Origin: Panonychus citri
Lineage: Eukaryota > Arthropoda > Arachnida > Trombidiformes > Tetranychidae
Assembly (NCBI RefSeq): GCF_014898815.1
Contig: NW_026515433.1
Location: 2,874,501-2,938,500, forward strand
Direction of reading: 5' to 3'
Length of the DNA: 64,000 nt
Of this stretch, positions 21,636 through 33,124 are shown one piece after another (the stretch's first letter is position 1; each line of letters starts with the position of its first letter). A program made the translations under genes and the position numbers. The notes beneath the pieces were generated by a model. That model saw only the letters and a list, made by a program, of their open reading frames with translations. It made no database searches and was not told the DNA's origin.

Positions 21636-24600
21636 CTATTTTAGATTATCAAGTTTGTTGGGAGAGTTAATTGGTCTTGGAACATCATATTGATTCTCTT
21701 TGAGATCTTCATCATCTGAATTGTCGGAGCAATTGAAACTTCTTGAGCCTGGAATCTCAGCATAAACTGGTTCCTTTGCTAATGTTGTTGTTGTTGGTGT
21801 TGGTGATGGAGGTGTTATTGTTGATGATGGGGATAAGAATTTGGATCCACAATGATTATCGCCATCTTCATATATGTTTGAGTTATACTCTCGTTTGGAT
21901 GTTTTTAAATCTTCATAGCAACTTGTTGGTGAGTTGAAAGGTTTCAGGAAATCATTTGGAAGACCTGAAAATTTATCGTTTGTTGCTTTACATGAGGATG
22001 AAGATGAGACCAGTTCAGGGTCTCGTTTGAATCCACTCAGTAAAGCGGCTTTGGTTGATAAGAAGGAGGCTGATGAAGGTGATGATGATGATGCTTGTGG
22101 AGGTGGTAAAGGTGGGGATTGTCCTGATGGTGACAACGGTGGTTTATAATCAGTTGCTTGATAAGAGTAAAGTGGATTATCAAACCGATCATTTGACTCT
22201 TTCCTTGATATGTAGGTGACAAAGGCAAGTTCAGAATTGAGCAATCGAAGTTCCCGTCGGTATTTTAAAATAAGAAATCCAGAAATAAGAAGAACAATTA
22301 TAATCATGCCAATTAATAGAATTAGGGTTGTCGATGATGTTGGATTGGCACCACTTAAAATAGCCGATTCATTGGTATCAAGAATCTTTAATGAAGCGGA
22401 TGACCAAACTTTACATCCACTAATATGGTCACAGACAACATGTTCCTCTGAACTTGGGTCACTGTAATTACAAGCACAACGGTGAGCACAATTTAATCCA
22501 TAGGTACCATAGGGACACTGGTCAGAACAATAATCGCCAGTGTAACCGGGTGGACATTTACACAAACCAGTGGTCGAGTTACAGTAACCACCATGGTCAC
22601 AATAGCAGCCTTGAACGCATTCATCATCATTTCCTGAACACTCAATTTGGCAACTGTAATTAAATTAAGAAAAAAGATTCAATTAGAGCGAAAATCAATT
22701 AGCAAAACATAATCAAACAATTGAATACAAGATTAATCAATTCTAAATAATCAATTTAATTAATACTTACTATTGGCCTTTCCAGCCTGGTTTACATTTA
22801 CACCGACCTACAAATAGTAATCACAAAAAAGATGAAGATGATTATTAGATTAAATCTGATGAAGATGAGGTTCATTGAACATGTTAATCAAAACAATAAA
22901 GCAATCAAGTCATGGGAAGAACGGAAGAAAGAGGTGAACTCAATTTCCGTTAATTTATGATTCTAATTGTTATGACAGGTATCTCAGCATCCTCACAATT
23001 AGTATGTCAAATTTTACACAACACTGAGAGAGTTGAACAGAAAATAACAACAATCATCATCAACAATCTAGGCAATAAATTGGGTGTGATTAGAATGATA
23101 ACAAAAAAGGAAACACTCCAAATGATAATGATGAAGAAAAAAAATGGAGTAATCAAAATATAGCAAACTAATTACAATCAATAACAATACACTGACAATT
23201 AGAACCTCAAACATAATCAAATCATAAAGTTAGATAAAGAAATTCAATAAAATCATATTATTATTTATAATCTGAATCCTTGATCCCTAAGAAAAGCTTA
23301 GCAATTAAACTTAATTGAAAGTTTACAATTTTAAATTATAATCCTATTCAGGAACTAGTTTAACTTAAAACCCTGGACAATAAGTCAAAGGTTATCAGGG
23401 TAACATCCAAATTAGAAACTGATCCTTGATCAGTATCATTGGCCATGATTTAGTTTGAAATTTAAAGTTCCTAATATTCAGGAAAACAATTATTCATTTT
23501 AATTGTAATTAGTTTGAAAAATTAATAAAAAAAAGTGAAAATATTGATAATTGACTGAAATTCAGTTGAAACGTAAAGTATCTGGTAAACAAGAATCTGA
23601 ATTAATAACTTAGAGAGAAATTGATTTGATTGTGCAAAACTAGTTGAGGAAATGATATTTACTGTGAATACCCCGGAAAATTAGTCATGGAAAGTGAAAC
23701 TGATTAGTCAGCATTGAATTAACTTGGAAATTATTATGAGGAAGAATTAAATTTCCAGATCTTTTTTTCTAGCAAAAAGGCCTGAAGACTTGATTATAAC
23801 CAGTTTTCTTGTTTAGGTTTTGGGTTATTTTGTTTTAGATAGAGGTCAGAATACTTTGTATTTGAGGTCAGTACAAGAAGAAAACTTTAGATAATATTTA
23901 TCATCATAGTATCTGACTGACAGCGGGTAACAACACAATCATTTACTGGTGATGGTTAAATGATAATAGAGACGAGAAAGAATAAAGAAACAAAGAAGAA
24001 GATGAATATGAAGATAATAAACAAAGAGATGAAAAAAAATAGACATCAAACTAAGACAGGGAAACGATATATTAATACCTTGATACCTTAACTTATAACA
24101 AGAACAAGAAAATATAATGACAAGGTAAGATGATGTGCTTGATTCATCACCTTATCAACAATCAAGGTGAAAAACTTTTTAAGATGAGGTAAGAAGGGAG
24201 GAAGAGAAAGATGAAAAGAATAAATTTACACCCTTGTATTGTGGATTGAATATTATTCATTGATTGATTTGAAATCATTCTGAATGTAAACACAAAGTTA
24301 GTGGAAATTTTGTTTCTTCTCTTGGATTTTTGATTGGTTTCTTACCGTTAACAGGATCACAATCACCATCGTTGAAACATTTACATTCATCGAGACAACG
24401 GAACCCATGAAATCTTCGTGGACATTTCTCAGAACAGTCGACACCAGTCCAGCCTGGTCGACAGATACATTCGCCCGAAATAGCATCACAACCCGCGTCG
24501 TTTTGGCATAAACAAGGTTGGTCACAGTTTTTGCCTTTTTTACCTTTGGGACAAGCTTCAATGGAAAAGTAGAACAGAAAGAAAAGAATGAGAATTAAAG

Positions 24601-26242
24601 ATTAGAACGTTAATTGCAAGATGATGATGATTATGTTTCAAGAATAGGTAACTAAACATGAATGTGTGTGTGTTTGTGTTTGTGTGCTTTCAAGGGGCTG
24701 GGACAAGGTAATCAAGGGAAAGAGCAACAACAAGATGAACATCAGTAACTTATACTATCAACACACAAACATGATAATAATGTAAAGATGATGATAAAAT
24801 TCAGGCCATCACTTATAAGTAAACTTACTGTGCTCTATTTTATATATGATCCATGAAGTCAGACAGAATCAGGGTTTTAAATCATTGTGATCATCATAAA
24901 AATCAAGTCCAAATAATGATGAATTAATTGTTAAGATGGTGGCAAGAGTTAAGAAAGGGAAGAAAAAAGATAATTAATGTTGAGATTAGTAAAATTAATC
25001 AATCGTATTGATGTAAACAAAACACAATTAACTTTTATGATTTAGTAATACAATCAGATACCAATCAGGGTAACATGTTGTACTTTAACAGAAAAAAATA
25101 TATGAGAAACTCATTAATTCAACCTGAAGATTTTCAGATTGTCTAAATGAATTTGAGTCATTAATTGTCATTGAAAGTAATTAATTCACAATCATCTCAC
25201 ATAACATGTTCTGTTATGAAACAACAATAGCATCTGTAATTATTTTTGTCCTTGTTGATTATTGTTGTCACAATCAAATCAACACTCACAGAGGATATTG
25301 TGTGCAGAGATAATGATGAAAATTATGGAACTGAATTTGATTCACAATTAAGGAAAAGGATTCATGAGGATCATTTTTTCATCATTAATAAAATAATTAC
25401 AATACAAAATTAATGAACCCAAGAGAGAGAGAGAGAGAGAAAGATGCAAAGAATTAAATTAAATCAAATTTTAAATACACTAACAACAGCAACCAAGTTG
25501 ATTACATAAAATATATGATATGTATTTAGTGGCGATGATTTAATTGTTATTACAATTTAGTAATCGTAACTAGTATGGGAAAGAAGGAAACAACTCAAGG
25601 CTTACTTATATCACAATTAATTCCTGCCCATCCTGGTTCGCAATCACATTTTTCTGGGGATATACAACGTCCATGGAGACACGGGCTCGAGCAAACGGGA
25701 ATACATTTATTACGAGCTTCGGCATAGCCTTTACAGCAAACTCGAGTTCGATTCTTTTCGTAATGAATTTCTTCCCTGTAACCTTCAACGTAAACGATTC
25801 TAAAAGAAGAAGAAGAGAACAATAATTAATTAATTACTATCATATTTTCTTGTTTGGTGAATTGGGTGAAGATAAAGAGAGTCAAAGGAAATGATTGATT
25901 TGTGTTTGTTTCTGGTGAGTTTATATTTACTTTGTCACTTCACATCGAGGTGGAAATTTAGAGATACACCATTTGAATGTTTTGGTTTCTTGTGGGACTT
26001 TGGCAGGTACTTTAACTATTACTGGAACTCTGGAGAAGAAGAAAAGAAGAAGATGAAAGATTAGAAGAGAATAAAGATTAAGGAATAGATTAAAGTTAAG
26101 TGGAATCACTTTTATGGAGAATATCTTGTTACTAAGAATTAATTTGAGATACTTACTCTTTTTCTTCAATACAAGTATTAGGCCCATCTAAGGCCAGAAC
26201 AATGTTAATTGTTAGAAAGGTTAGAAAAATTATTCTCAACAT
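21636..26242 (-). CDS. Draper/CED-1/MEGF10-like phagocytic receptor (short form)
   Basis: Six exons on the minus strand (26157-26242, 25931-26029, 25606-25799, 24346-24555, 22771-22807, 21636-22653) keep phase at every join and give 547 residues. Domains in order: signal peptide (MLRIIFLTFLTINIVLA); an EMI domain (about 22-100, with KTFKWC, PPRCEVTK and TRVCCKGY); four to five atypical EGF/laminin-type repeats (about 100-290); one membrane span (about 314-338, LILLIGMIIIVLLISGF); and a cytosolic tail of about 205 residues. The tail carries an NPLY motif near 370 and tyrosines in YEDL, YAEI and YDVP contexts, comparable to the NPxY and ITAM-like signals of Draper and CED-1, which recruit engulfment adaptors. 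Draper has about 15 EGF repeats, so this is a much shortened ectodomain. The role in clearing apoptotic cells is family knowledge. Confidence 0.9.
22808..24345 (-). other. large intron of the Draper-like gene
   Basis: A 1,538-bp intron with GT-AG ends and AT-rich content. It is unusually long for this window, where most introns are 50-130 bp. No nested gene was found; frames such as 22957-23163 are low-complexity. Confidence 0.75.
24662..24687 (+). repeat. GT/TTTG microsatellite
   Basis: Imperfect GT repeat inside the Draper-like intron. Confidence 0.8.
25422..25440 (+). repeat. AG dinucleotide microsatellite
   Basis: Uninterrupted AG repeat of about nine units inside the Draper-like intron. 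Confidence 0.85.
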
Positions 26243-27390
26243 GATTAAGGTGAGTTAAGAATGGTAATGATTAACAAAATAGATACACAGGTTAAAATTT
26301 GTGAGAAGAAATTAATCCAAATGAGAAACTTATTGTGTATTGATGAATGGAAATGAAGTAAAATGATGGATAAAAATGATTGATAGTCAATGGTTAAGGC
26401 ACATAGGAAATGATGGAATCACTTTAATTGGTGACACCTTAATAGAAATGAAAGAAAAGAAAGACAAACATGGTGGTTAGTTAAGCGAATTGATCAACAG
26501 AATTGTAAACAGAAACATTTAGTGTGTTAATCCAAGCCGAAAATGTTTGCCCAAAATCACAACATGAAGGCTAAAGAAAACTTGAAAACAATCAAGGTGA
26601 TTGTGGTTTAATTTTGATTGACACTATTATATTGGTCACACAGTTGCAGGTTGAAATTTTGATTAAACTGATGAAAACATTTGAATATCTTACCAAAGGA
26701 AAGGAGAGATGAATTCAGGAAGAGAAGAAGCAAAAATATCAACACAAAAACACTTGAGAGTTAACAAGAAGTATCCATGTTGAGAATGGTTAGAATTTGA
26801 TTCTCCATGATTAACAGATTTAGAGTTTATCAATGTTCACAAATCAATTGATTAACTAAATAGAAACAGTGAGAAGAGGAAAAGATGTAGAAATAAAAAA
26901 AATATTAGAAAAAAAGTTTCATGTGGACTTTTTTGTTCTGATGGAATTGGAATCAGGTTGAAGAATGAGATGAATAAAAAAGAGACACAAACAGATGAGG
27001 AGGGAGAAGGAAAAGTAAGAAGACAGAAAGGCAGACAGAGAATAGAGAAAGAGATTTTAAAAGATGGAAAACACTGAGAGGGAAATAGATCAACGGGCTA
27101 AGGCGTAAACCAGCACAGGGGAGGCCAAAGTAATTGAGAATTAATTGTGAACAATTAAGAACTAACAACAGAGAAAACAAGGGACAAAAAGAGAAAAAGA
27201 AAGAGAAGTAAAAAAAGCGAATTTTAGAAAATGGAACAAACCGAAAATGAAAGATGAATAAGAATCTTAGATGAACCCGAATTAACTATTTTCACTTAGA
27301 AAATTCGAATGGTGATTAAAGTTGAGACAATTTAACTAATTTACTAATTAAATTGAGAGCCAAAGAAAATTTAACAACTGATAATTAAAA
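26243..27390. other. upstream region of the Draper-like gene
   Basis: Purine-rich, AT-rich sequence between the Draper-like start and the 3' end of the retrotransposon. It should hold the promoter of the Draper-like gene. A Leu/Ser-rich frame at 26953-27180 is a by-product of the purine-rich strand and is not credited. Confidence 0.5.
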
Positions 27391-27462
27391 GGCAATAACA
27401 GAGAATTTTATTGATTTGCCGGTGAGGCTAGAAGAAGCAGCTTATGTAGCGCCAGCTTCTGA

Positions 27463-30423
27463 TCATTGTTGGGTGACTTTCGATGAGAATATTTTAGATT
27501 CGGGATATATGGAGTGTAGGATTGAGTACAGTAGTTTGTCAGAATTGTGGTCTTTGTGAGATAGGAGTTGGTAAATAAGATTGTTGGAGGGGTTTGGAAT
27601 GAGCTGTCTGAGGTGATTAAATAGGGGACAGTGACAGATGAGGTGTATGTGGTCATTGATGAGAGAGCCGCATTTACATATGGTTCCTTCCGTTCGGAAG
27701 TTGAATGAACCAAGAAGTAGTCTCGTTCTTGAATTGGCTCTTTTCCATGGGCTGTTCTTGACTTTGAGGATAGTATTAGGTGTTGGTTCGCTGGAGTATC
27801 TTGTTGCCCACTTGAGTGCAAAGAATTTCTCTTTGGCGATGTTGATGTTTGTATTTTTTCCGTGCCATTGACGATCGTTTCGGACAGAGGGGAGAATGAT
27901 GTCCAGTCTCTTCATGAAGAAGGTGGTAAGTCCATTCAGGTGGTGGTGGTTACCGAACATGAAGCTCGCAGTAATTTTCGCAATTCTCATGAAGGTTGGT
28001 TCATGATGGAAGAGGCGGTAGTGAGAAAGCCACGAGTCTCTACCTTTGATGTTAAGGTTCATTCTAACAAAGAGGCCAGTTATACGTTCAATATCTTTCG
28101 CGAATTTGGTGCAAGAGATCATGCCAATGAGTACGATCGGGGCGTAGTGGTAAACTCGTGATTCAATTAGTGATTTGGAGAGAAGTTTGATAGTTGATGA
28201 AGGGAGAGATTTGATGATAGATGAGGGTAGGTGGTGTTCATTGATGGCCATGGTGAGGGAGTCCAGAATTCTGTCTTTGTCAACTGAAAATGTCTTCGTG
28301 GTGTCAAGGGGGCAGCCGAGCACAGTTAGTTTAGTCGATGATTTAATGTTTGTAAGGGATGAGAGAAGGTCAAGGTGATTGTTTAGGGTGCAGAGTTGAC
28401 TTTTGTCCGGGGATATGGAAAGGCCAAGGGGTTTTAGATTCTGGTTCATCAGATTGAGTATAGTATTTATATTGTTTCGGAGATATTCAGGGGTGGCTTT
28501 CTTTTTCCATGTTCTGAATAGGACGAAGATGTCGTCGGCGTAGATGAGTAGCTTTGGTTTTAGATAGGATAGGGATGAGTTTAGGTTACTGATGAAGGGT
28601 TCTATTCCAATGATGAAGAGCAGGGGTCCAAGGGCTGACCCTTGGGGGACACCTTTGTCTTTTCGCTGGTAGTATACGGTCCCGTCAAGTTCATGGATCA
28701 AGGTTATCCGGTCTTTCAGATATGAGGAGACAGTGGCCATGATTGATTTGTCTTTGATGAAGGTGGACAATATTAGTTTGATCGGGAGGTGGAGAATCTC
28801 GTCAAAGGCACCAATTATATCAGATTGTAGCACAATCGGAATGACGGACGAGTAGTTAGTTTCAAGGGCTAGATGTTCGTGAACGGCAGTGATGACATTG
28901 GTAGAGCTTTTCGAGGGTAGGTACGCGTATTGATGATGGAACATGGAGGGTGGAATTTCGGCTGTTATCTTATCAAGCAGAAGTTTCTCAAGTATTTTGG
29001 TTGTGATACTGGCTACCTGGATTTGCCTGACTCGCTTCATGTCAGCTTTCGGGATCAAGGCGGTTCGGGTTATTTTCCACGATGAGGGGAAGAAGTTGTT
29101 AGCAACACATAGACCAATGATGTCAGAAAAGAATTTCGGATGCTCGGAGACGAGTTTTATCATGTAGGTACGGGTCAGTTGGTCAGCTCCTGGGGCAGTT
29201 TTGTTTAGACATTTAACAATTGCAGCAACATCAACAGTATCCGGGGGTTTAAGCGGCTGGTCGTTCGGTGTTGAGTTCGAGCAGAGATCAGAGATCGAGG
29301 TTGGCATAAAATTGCTGATCGTTTTAGCTCTGTTAATCTCGAAGTCAGCATGCGGTTCAGCGCAGTGATTCAGAAGCTTGTTTATGTTCTTCCAGTTTGA
29401 CTCACAATCGGCGGATTCGAACATATTTGTGATTGCCTTTTTTATCTCATCATTAATCGTTCTTTTAAGATTCTTTAGCGTTTGGATATTGGTGGTAGTG
29501 GGGTATTTTTTACAGATACGTTTGATGTTATCGAATTCTCTAAGCCTAGCCTTCGAAACGATCTCACGTAGGGGTCGAGGGGAGTACTTCACAGTACTAA
29601 TCGAGTCATTGACTATAATGAGCTGCTCCTTAAACCAATTGGAGACATAATTGTCAAGGTCAGTGATTGTTTTGACCAGTCCAATATCAGGAAGGTTATG
29701 AATGAGGGCTCGATTACTCTCATATACCTTCTTCAGATTGATTACTTTAAAGGTTGGGGGTGGCACTCGCGGTCCAGGGTTGATGATGAGCTCCATTGGT
29801 CGATGATCAAGTGTCGCATCACCGTAGGTGACGGTGAAGGTGGAAGAGGGCCATGATGAGTTGACATTGGAGGCGGCGACATCAATCCAAGAGAGGGTGC
29901 CATCGTGGTGTATATAAGTGTAGTTGAGAGGGTTTGGACTGGTCATCTTAAGTTTAAGAGCAGTTATCATTTGATGGATTATTTCACCTTTCCTGGAGTT
30001 GTTATGATTCAGTTTGAAGGACCATAGAGGGTGAGTCGCGTTGGCATCGGCTTGCCAAATGATTATGGTGTCTTTAAGACCTGACAGGGCTGAGGTTAGT
30101 CTATCAATTTCATGTTTGAGTTTTGAGATGGTTAATGATGGAGGGAAGTATGACCCTGCGATGGTGATTCTGAAGGGACCTTTTTTAATTAGGGTGAGGA
30201 CAGAGTGACGAGCTATTCTAAGGGTTTTGTTGGTGTATCTGGAGTGGGTAAGGAGTGATACTCCTTCATTTGTGTTATGGGTGGTAAGCGGGGAGATCGA
30301 GGTGATGAGGGTCGAGCTGTTGGGCTCCTGGATGACGACGGCGTCATAATTTTGTAGAGATGAAGCTGTTTCCTGTGTCTTTTCTACGTTCCTATTGCAA
30401 TTCATCGCCTTGATCTTAATCAT
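27463..30423 (-). CDS. retrotransposon ORF2: endonuclease plus reverse transcriptase
   Basis: 986 residues. The N-terminal third is an APE-type endonuclease (VVIQEPNSS; DANATHPLW near residue 125; LDHRP near 205). The reverse transcriptase lies in the middle, with the first catalytic Asp in SDIIGAFDE, GVPQGSALGPLLF, and the YADD box in LLIYADDIFVLF. A C-terminal Cys/His motif (CKCG...HLICHCPLF) is typical of Jockey- and R1-like elements. The start codon overlaps the end of ORF1 by eight bases (ATGATTAA), consistent with coupled termination-reinitiation. Catalytic motifs look intact, so the enzyme may be active. Confidence 0.93.
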   Translation of the reverse strand: MIKIKAMNCNRNVEKTQETASSLQNYDAVVIQEPNSSTLITSISPLTTHNTNEGVSLLTHSRYTNKTLRIARHSVLTLIKKGPFRITIAGSYFPPSLTISKLKHEIDRLTSALSGLKDTIIIWQADANATHPLWSFKLNHNNSRKGEIIHQMITALKLKMTSPNPLNYTYIHHDGTLSWIDVAASNVNSSWPSSTFTVTYGDATLDHRPMELIINPGPRVPPPTFKVINLKKVYESNRALIHNLPDIGLVKTITDLDNYVSNWFKEQLIIVNDSISTVKYSPRPLREIVSKARLREFDNIKRICKKYPTTTNIQTLKNLKRTINDEIKKAITNMFESADCESNWKNINKLLNHCAEPHADFEINRAKTISNFMPTSISDLCSNSTPNDQPLKPPDTVDVAAIVKCLNKTAPGADQLTRTYMIKLVSEHPKFFSDIIGLCVANNFFPSSWKITRTALIPKADMKRVRQIQVASITTKILEKLLLDKITAEIPPSMFHHQYAYLPSKSSTNVITAVHEHLALETNYSSVIPIVLQSDIIGAFDEILHLPIKLILSTFIKDKSIMATVSSYLKDRITLIHELDGTVYYQRKDKGVPQGSALGPLLFIIGIEPFISNLNSSLSYLKPKLLIYADDIFVLFRTWKKKATPEYLRNNINTILNLMNQNLKPLGLSISPDKSQLCTLNNHLDLLSSLTNIKSSTKLTVLGCPLDTTKTFSVDKDRILDSLTMAINEHHLPSSIIKSLPSSTIKLLSKSLIESRVYHYAPIVLIGMISCTKFAKDIERITGLFVRMNLNIKGRDSWLSHYRLFHHEPTFMRIAKITASFMFGNHHHLNGLTTFFMKRLDIILPSVRNDRQWHGKNTNINIAKEKFFALKWATRYSSEPTPNTILKVKNSPWKRANSRTRLLLGSFNFRTEGTICKCGSLINDHIHLICHCPLFNHLRQLIPNPSNNLIYQLLSHKDHNSDKLLYSILHSIYPESKIFSSKVTQQ

Positions 30424-31456
30424 ATCTCCAGTCAGTTATAGACTTGATTCGATTAATTGTGTTCATGTATGAATGACACTTGTCGCTTTTGGGAGCATGA
30501 TCGACTTCCTTAATTCCGCTGTGTGTGCAAAACAGGCAGCCGATGAGATTGTTATCGCGATTGCAGGAGCTCGACTCGTGACAGTTGTCATCAGTCGGAC
30601 ATTTGAAGCACTTGGGCTGGTTGGAACAAAAGGAGGCGGTGTGTCCAATCATGAAGCATTTGGAGCACGTGCGAACATGGAAGTCATCTTTGAACGGTGT
30701 ACTTTGAGTTCCAACGAACACATAAGGTTTGTCATTGATGATACCTCTAGCTTTCCTGGACATTCTAACAATGATTCGCTTGAGTTGGAGACCTCTCCTG
30801 GTTTTTACATCAATTTGGTTCACAAATTCAACATTTTCTTCCAATGGAATATAATTTCTTTTTTTGAACATTTCAACACTTTCGATCTGATCAGGTTCAA
30901 CAAGGAATGATATTTGAGGATCAAGCTTCTTTAGAGTATTAGCCTCAATTTCATCCCCAAGGTTTTGATCTTTGATGTGCTCATTTATCTTCTCCAGTAT
31001 TTTGCTGTTGTCAGAGACTATTTTGATGTTTCTGGAACTTGATGATGAGGTGATTATTCGGTAAGAGGGGTCGGCTCTTGCGGTTTCAGAGATCTTTTTA
31101 TGTATTTCGGCACAGTTGACACTTGGATTTTTCGGTTTGATTATAACAGTTGATGTGGTGGGTTTAGACTTGGTGATACTCGCATAGGTTGGTTGGTTAG
31201 GTTGTCCAGCGATTACTTTCTTCTCAAGGAGATCAAGTTTATCCATTATTTGTTGGTTGGTAACATTTGTTCCGCTGTTGTTTCCTGGATGATCAATGTC
31301 ATTGAGAATGAGGTTGAGCTGAGAGGACCAATTGTCATTGAATTTCTTTTTTGCCGCTGCTGTTGTAGAGGCAAGCATGTCGTTGAACAATGACAGTACA
31401 CGTGTCTTTAAGGTATCATTGAGGGGGGGAATCGGGGCCATATTTGGATCTCCCAT
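30416..31456 (-). CDS. retrotransposon ORF1: gag-like nucleic-acid-binding protein
   Basis: 346 residues from the ATG at 31456 (MGDPNMAPIPPLND); the frame extends five codons further without an ATG. A Lys/Asn-rich N-terminal half is followed by a helical middle. C-terminal Cys-His knuckles follow: a canonical C-X2-C-X4-H-X4-C (CSKCFMIGHTASFC) and two looser ones (CFKC...HESSSC and CLFC...). This is the usual ORF1 layout of Jockey/R1-like elements, where the protein coats the element RNA. Confidence 0.9.
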   Translation of the reverse strand: MGDPNMAPIPPLNDTLKTRVLSLFNDMLASTTAAAKKKFNDNWSSQLNLILNDIDHPGNNSGTNVTNQQIMDKLDLLEKKVIAGQPNQPTYASITKSKPTTSTVIIKPKNPSVNCAEIHKKISETARADPSYRIITSSSSSRNIKIVSDNSKILEKINEHIKDQNLGDEIEANTLKKLDPQISFLVEPDQIESVEMFKKRNYIPLEENVEFVNQIDVKTRRGLQLKRIIVRMSRKARGIINDKPYVFVGTQSTPFKDDFHVRTCSKCFMIGHTASFCSNQPKCFKCPTDDNCHESSSCNRDNNLIGCLFCTHSGIKEVDHAPKSDKCHSYMNTINRIKSITDWRYD

Positions 31457-31510
31457 TGTTAATTCCGTCACTTACTGGTTCACTAGCACTTTAGGTGGTG
31501 GATGACCTTT

Positions 31511-33124
31511 TTAAATGATTATTTAATACAATTAAATAATAGAAAAAAAAAGAACAGAGAAAGAGAGAGAAAAATAGTTAACACCCTTCGATTTAAATCG
31601 AAAACAAATAACCCATATAATCGATTCTTGAGAAAATCGATTTTGTAAAATTCTTTTAATGAAATGAAAGGAAAAGAGAAATGAAAAATCGATTTATTCA
31701 ATTATGCAAATCGAATATAATAGCGCTCATAGAGAATTATAATTAGACAGAGAAAAAGACACGAGGGGTTGATGATAATCTCGCTTGTAAATGCGAGTCC
31801 AATTTCCTGATTGGTTGATTGTCTCTCGAAAACATCGAGTAACTAGAATTTCCTTTGTTTAAACAGCAATCGAATTTAGAACTTTTCTTCTCCATAGAGT
31901 TTAAAGATCCCTTGTAACCTCCTTCTCCATTTCTCTCTCTCTCTCTTCAAATTCCCTTGTCATCTTTTCCTCTTCGTCTCTCCCTCTCATCTTGCTCTTC
32001 TCTCTATTTATCATCTTCTCCTCCATTTTGATTTTTATCATTTTAATCACAAGAATAAAGTGTAACCTTTGATGATGATCAATGCGACCCAAACATTTTG
32101 TCAAGACCTTAAAATGATTGGTCGTTAAATTGTTACTCTCTCATCTTGATTGTGACAATTGCGTGAGAATTGAAAACTTTGACAATATTAATGATATTCA
32201 ATAGTAATTTAAATAACAACCTGGAGAATGGCCTTGATTTAAATCAGTTCCAGTTGTTTGCTTTCATAATTAAATTTGATTCTATTGAAGAGTCAACACT
32301 TTTCAATAACTTTACATTTACATTTGAATATATTTCATCATCCATAAATCAAACTGATAACAATTAGCAACAATTTAGAATATCAATCGTCAATAATAAG
32401 GTTAATTCTAATGATTATCTCTTGATAATTTGGTAAATTGATTGTTTCATGTGACATTTGTATAACTAATTGGGTGAATCAAATAGATAATCATTAGTTA
32501 TTAAGTCCATTCCTTGATCATCTCAAAGATTATATCTCAAAGGGATTGGGAACAATTAAGAGTTAATTTCAATAACAGAAAATTTTGTGCTAACAATTAA
32601 TCATAACATAAATAGAATGATTAAATTGTCAATGATTCTCACAATTCAATCACATCTTAATCATCAAATTAATAAATTAATCACCAGGATAGAACAGAAT
32701 TGAAACATTATGATAAACAATCAAAATTGAAAAATTATTTCAACAAATAATCACTTCTCATGGTTTAATTGTTTCGTTTCTTTTGCTTGATTATTAATCA
32801 TTCTAATCAATTTGATCAATTGAACAACGATTGAAGGGTTCAATGAATTTGTAGTTAATTGTGATAGTTAGTCCGCTAACTATATCCAATATCATTTTAG
32901 TTTCAAATTTTAATCACTTTACCCAACTGATTAACTAATTGTTTGTCCATTCAACATTCAACAGCCATTTAGTAAATTTATTACCTGTAACTAATATACT
33001 AAGGTAAATGTTAACATATTCATAAGTAAACAATCAACATCGAAGGAATTAATTAAAGACACAACTGATTTTATTCCAGTTGTTGATTGTGAGTTAATTG
33101 TTTGCTCAAATGAATTATTATCGT
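31511..33124. other. intergenic, partly pyrimidine-rich
   Basis: No credible gene. A CT-rich stretch at about 31918-32030 creates an artefactual Glu/Arg/Lys frame on the minus strand. The rest is AT-rich spacer. Confidence 0.5.

Larger units (their letters stand above)
24556..25605 (-). other. second large intron of the Draper-like gene
   Basis: A 1,050-bp intron. It contains a GT-rich run at 24662-24687 and a pure AG run at 25422-25440, and no nested gene. Confidence 0.75.
27390..31510 (-). mobile_element. non-LTR retrotransposon, Jockey/R1-like, both frames open
   Basis: About 4.1 kb on the minus strand with two overlapping open frames and no long terminal repeats. Downstream of ORF2 lies an AATAAA signal (about 27406). 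The element is visibly more GC-rich than its surroundings, and AT-rich host sequence resumes near 31511 and below about 27390. The ends are approximate: I could not identify a clear poly(A) tail or target-site duplication. Intact frames suggest recent insertion. It lies between the Draper-like gene and the His/Pro-rich secreted gene and interrupts neither. Confidence 0.88.

Noticed and set aside
22957..23163. Nested gene inside the Draper-like intron
   Set aside because: Composition is Ile/Lys/Met-rich as expected from random AT-rich DNA, with no supporting signals.
31901..32104. Minus-strand Glu/Arg/Lys-rich frame
   Set aside because: Produced by a pyrimidine-rich tract on the plus strand.
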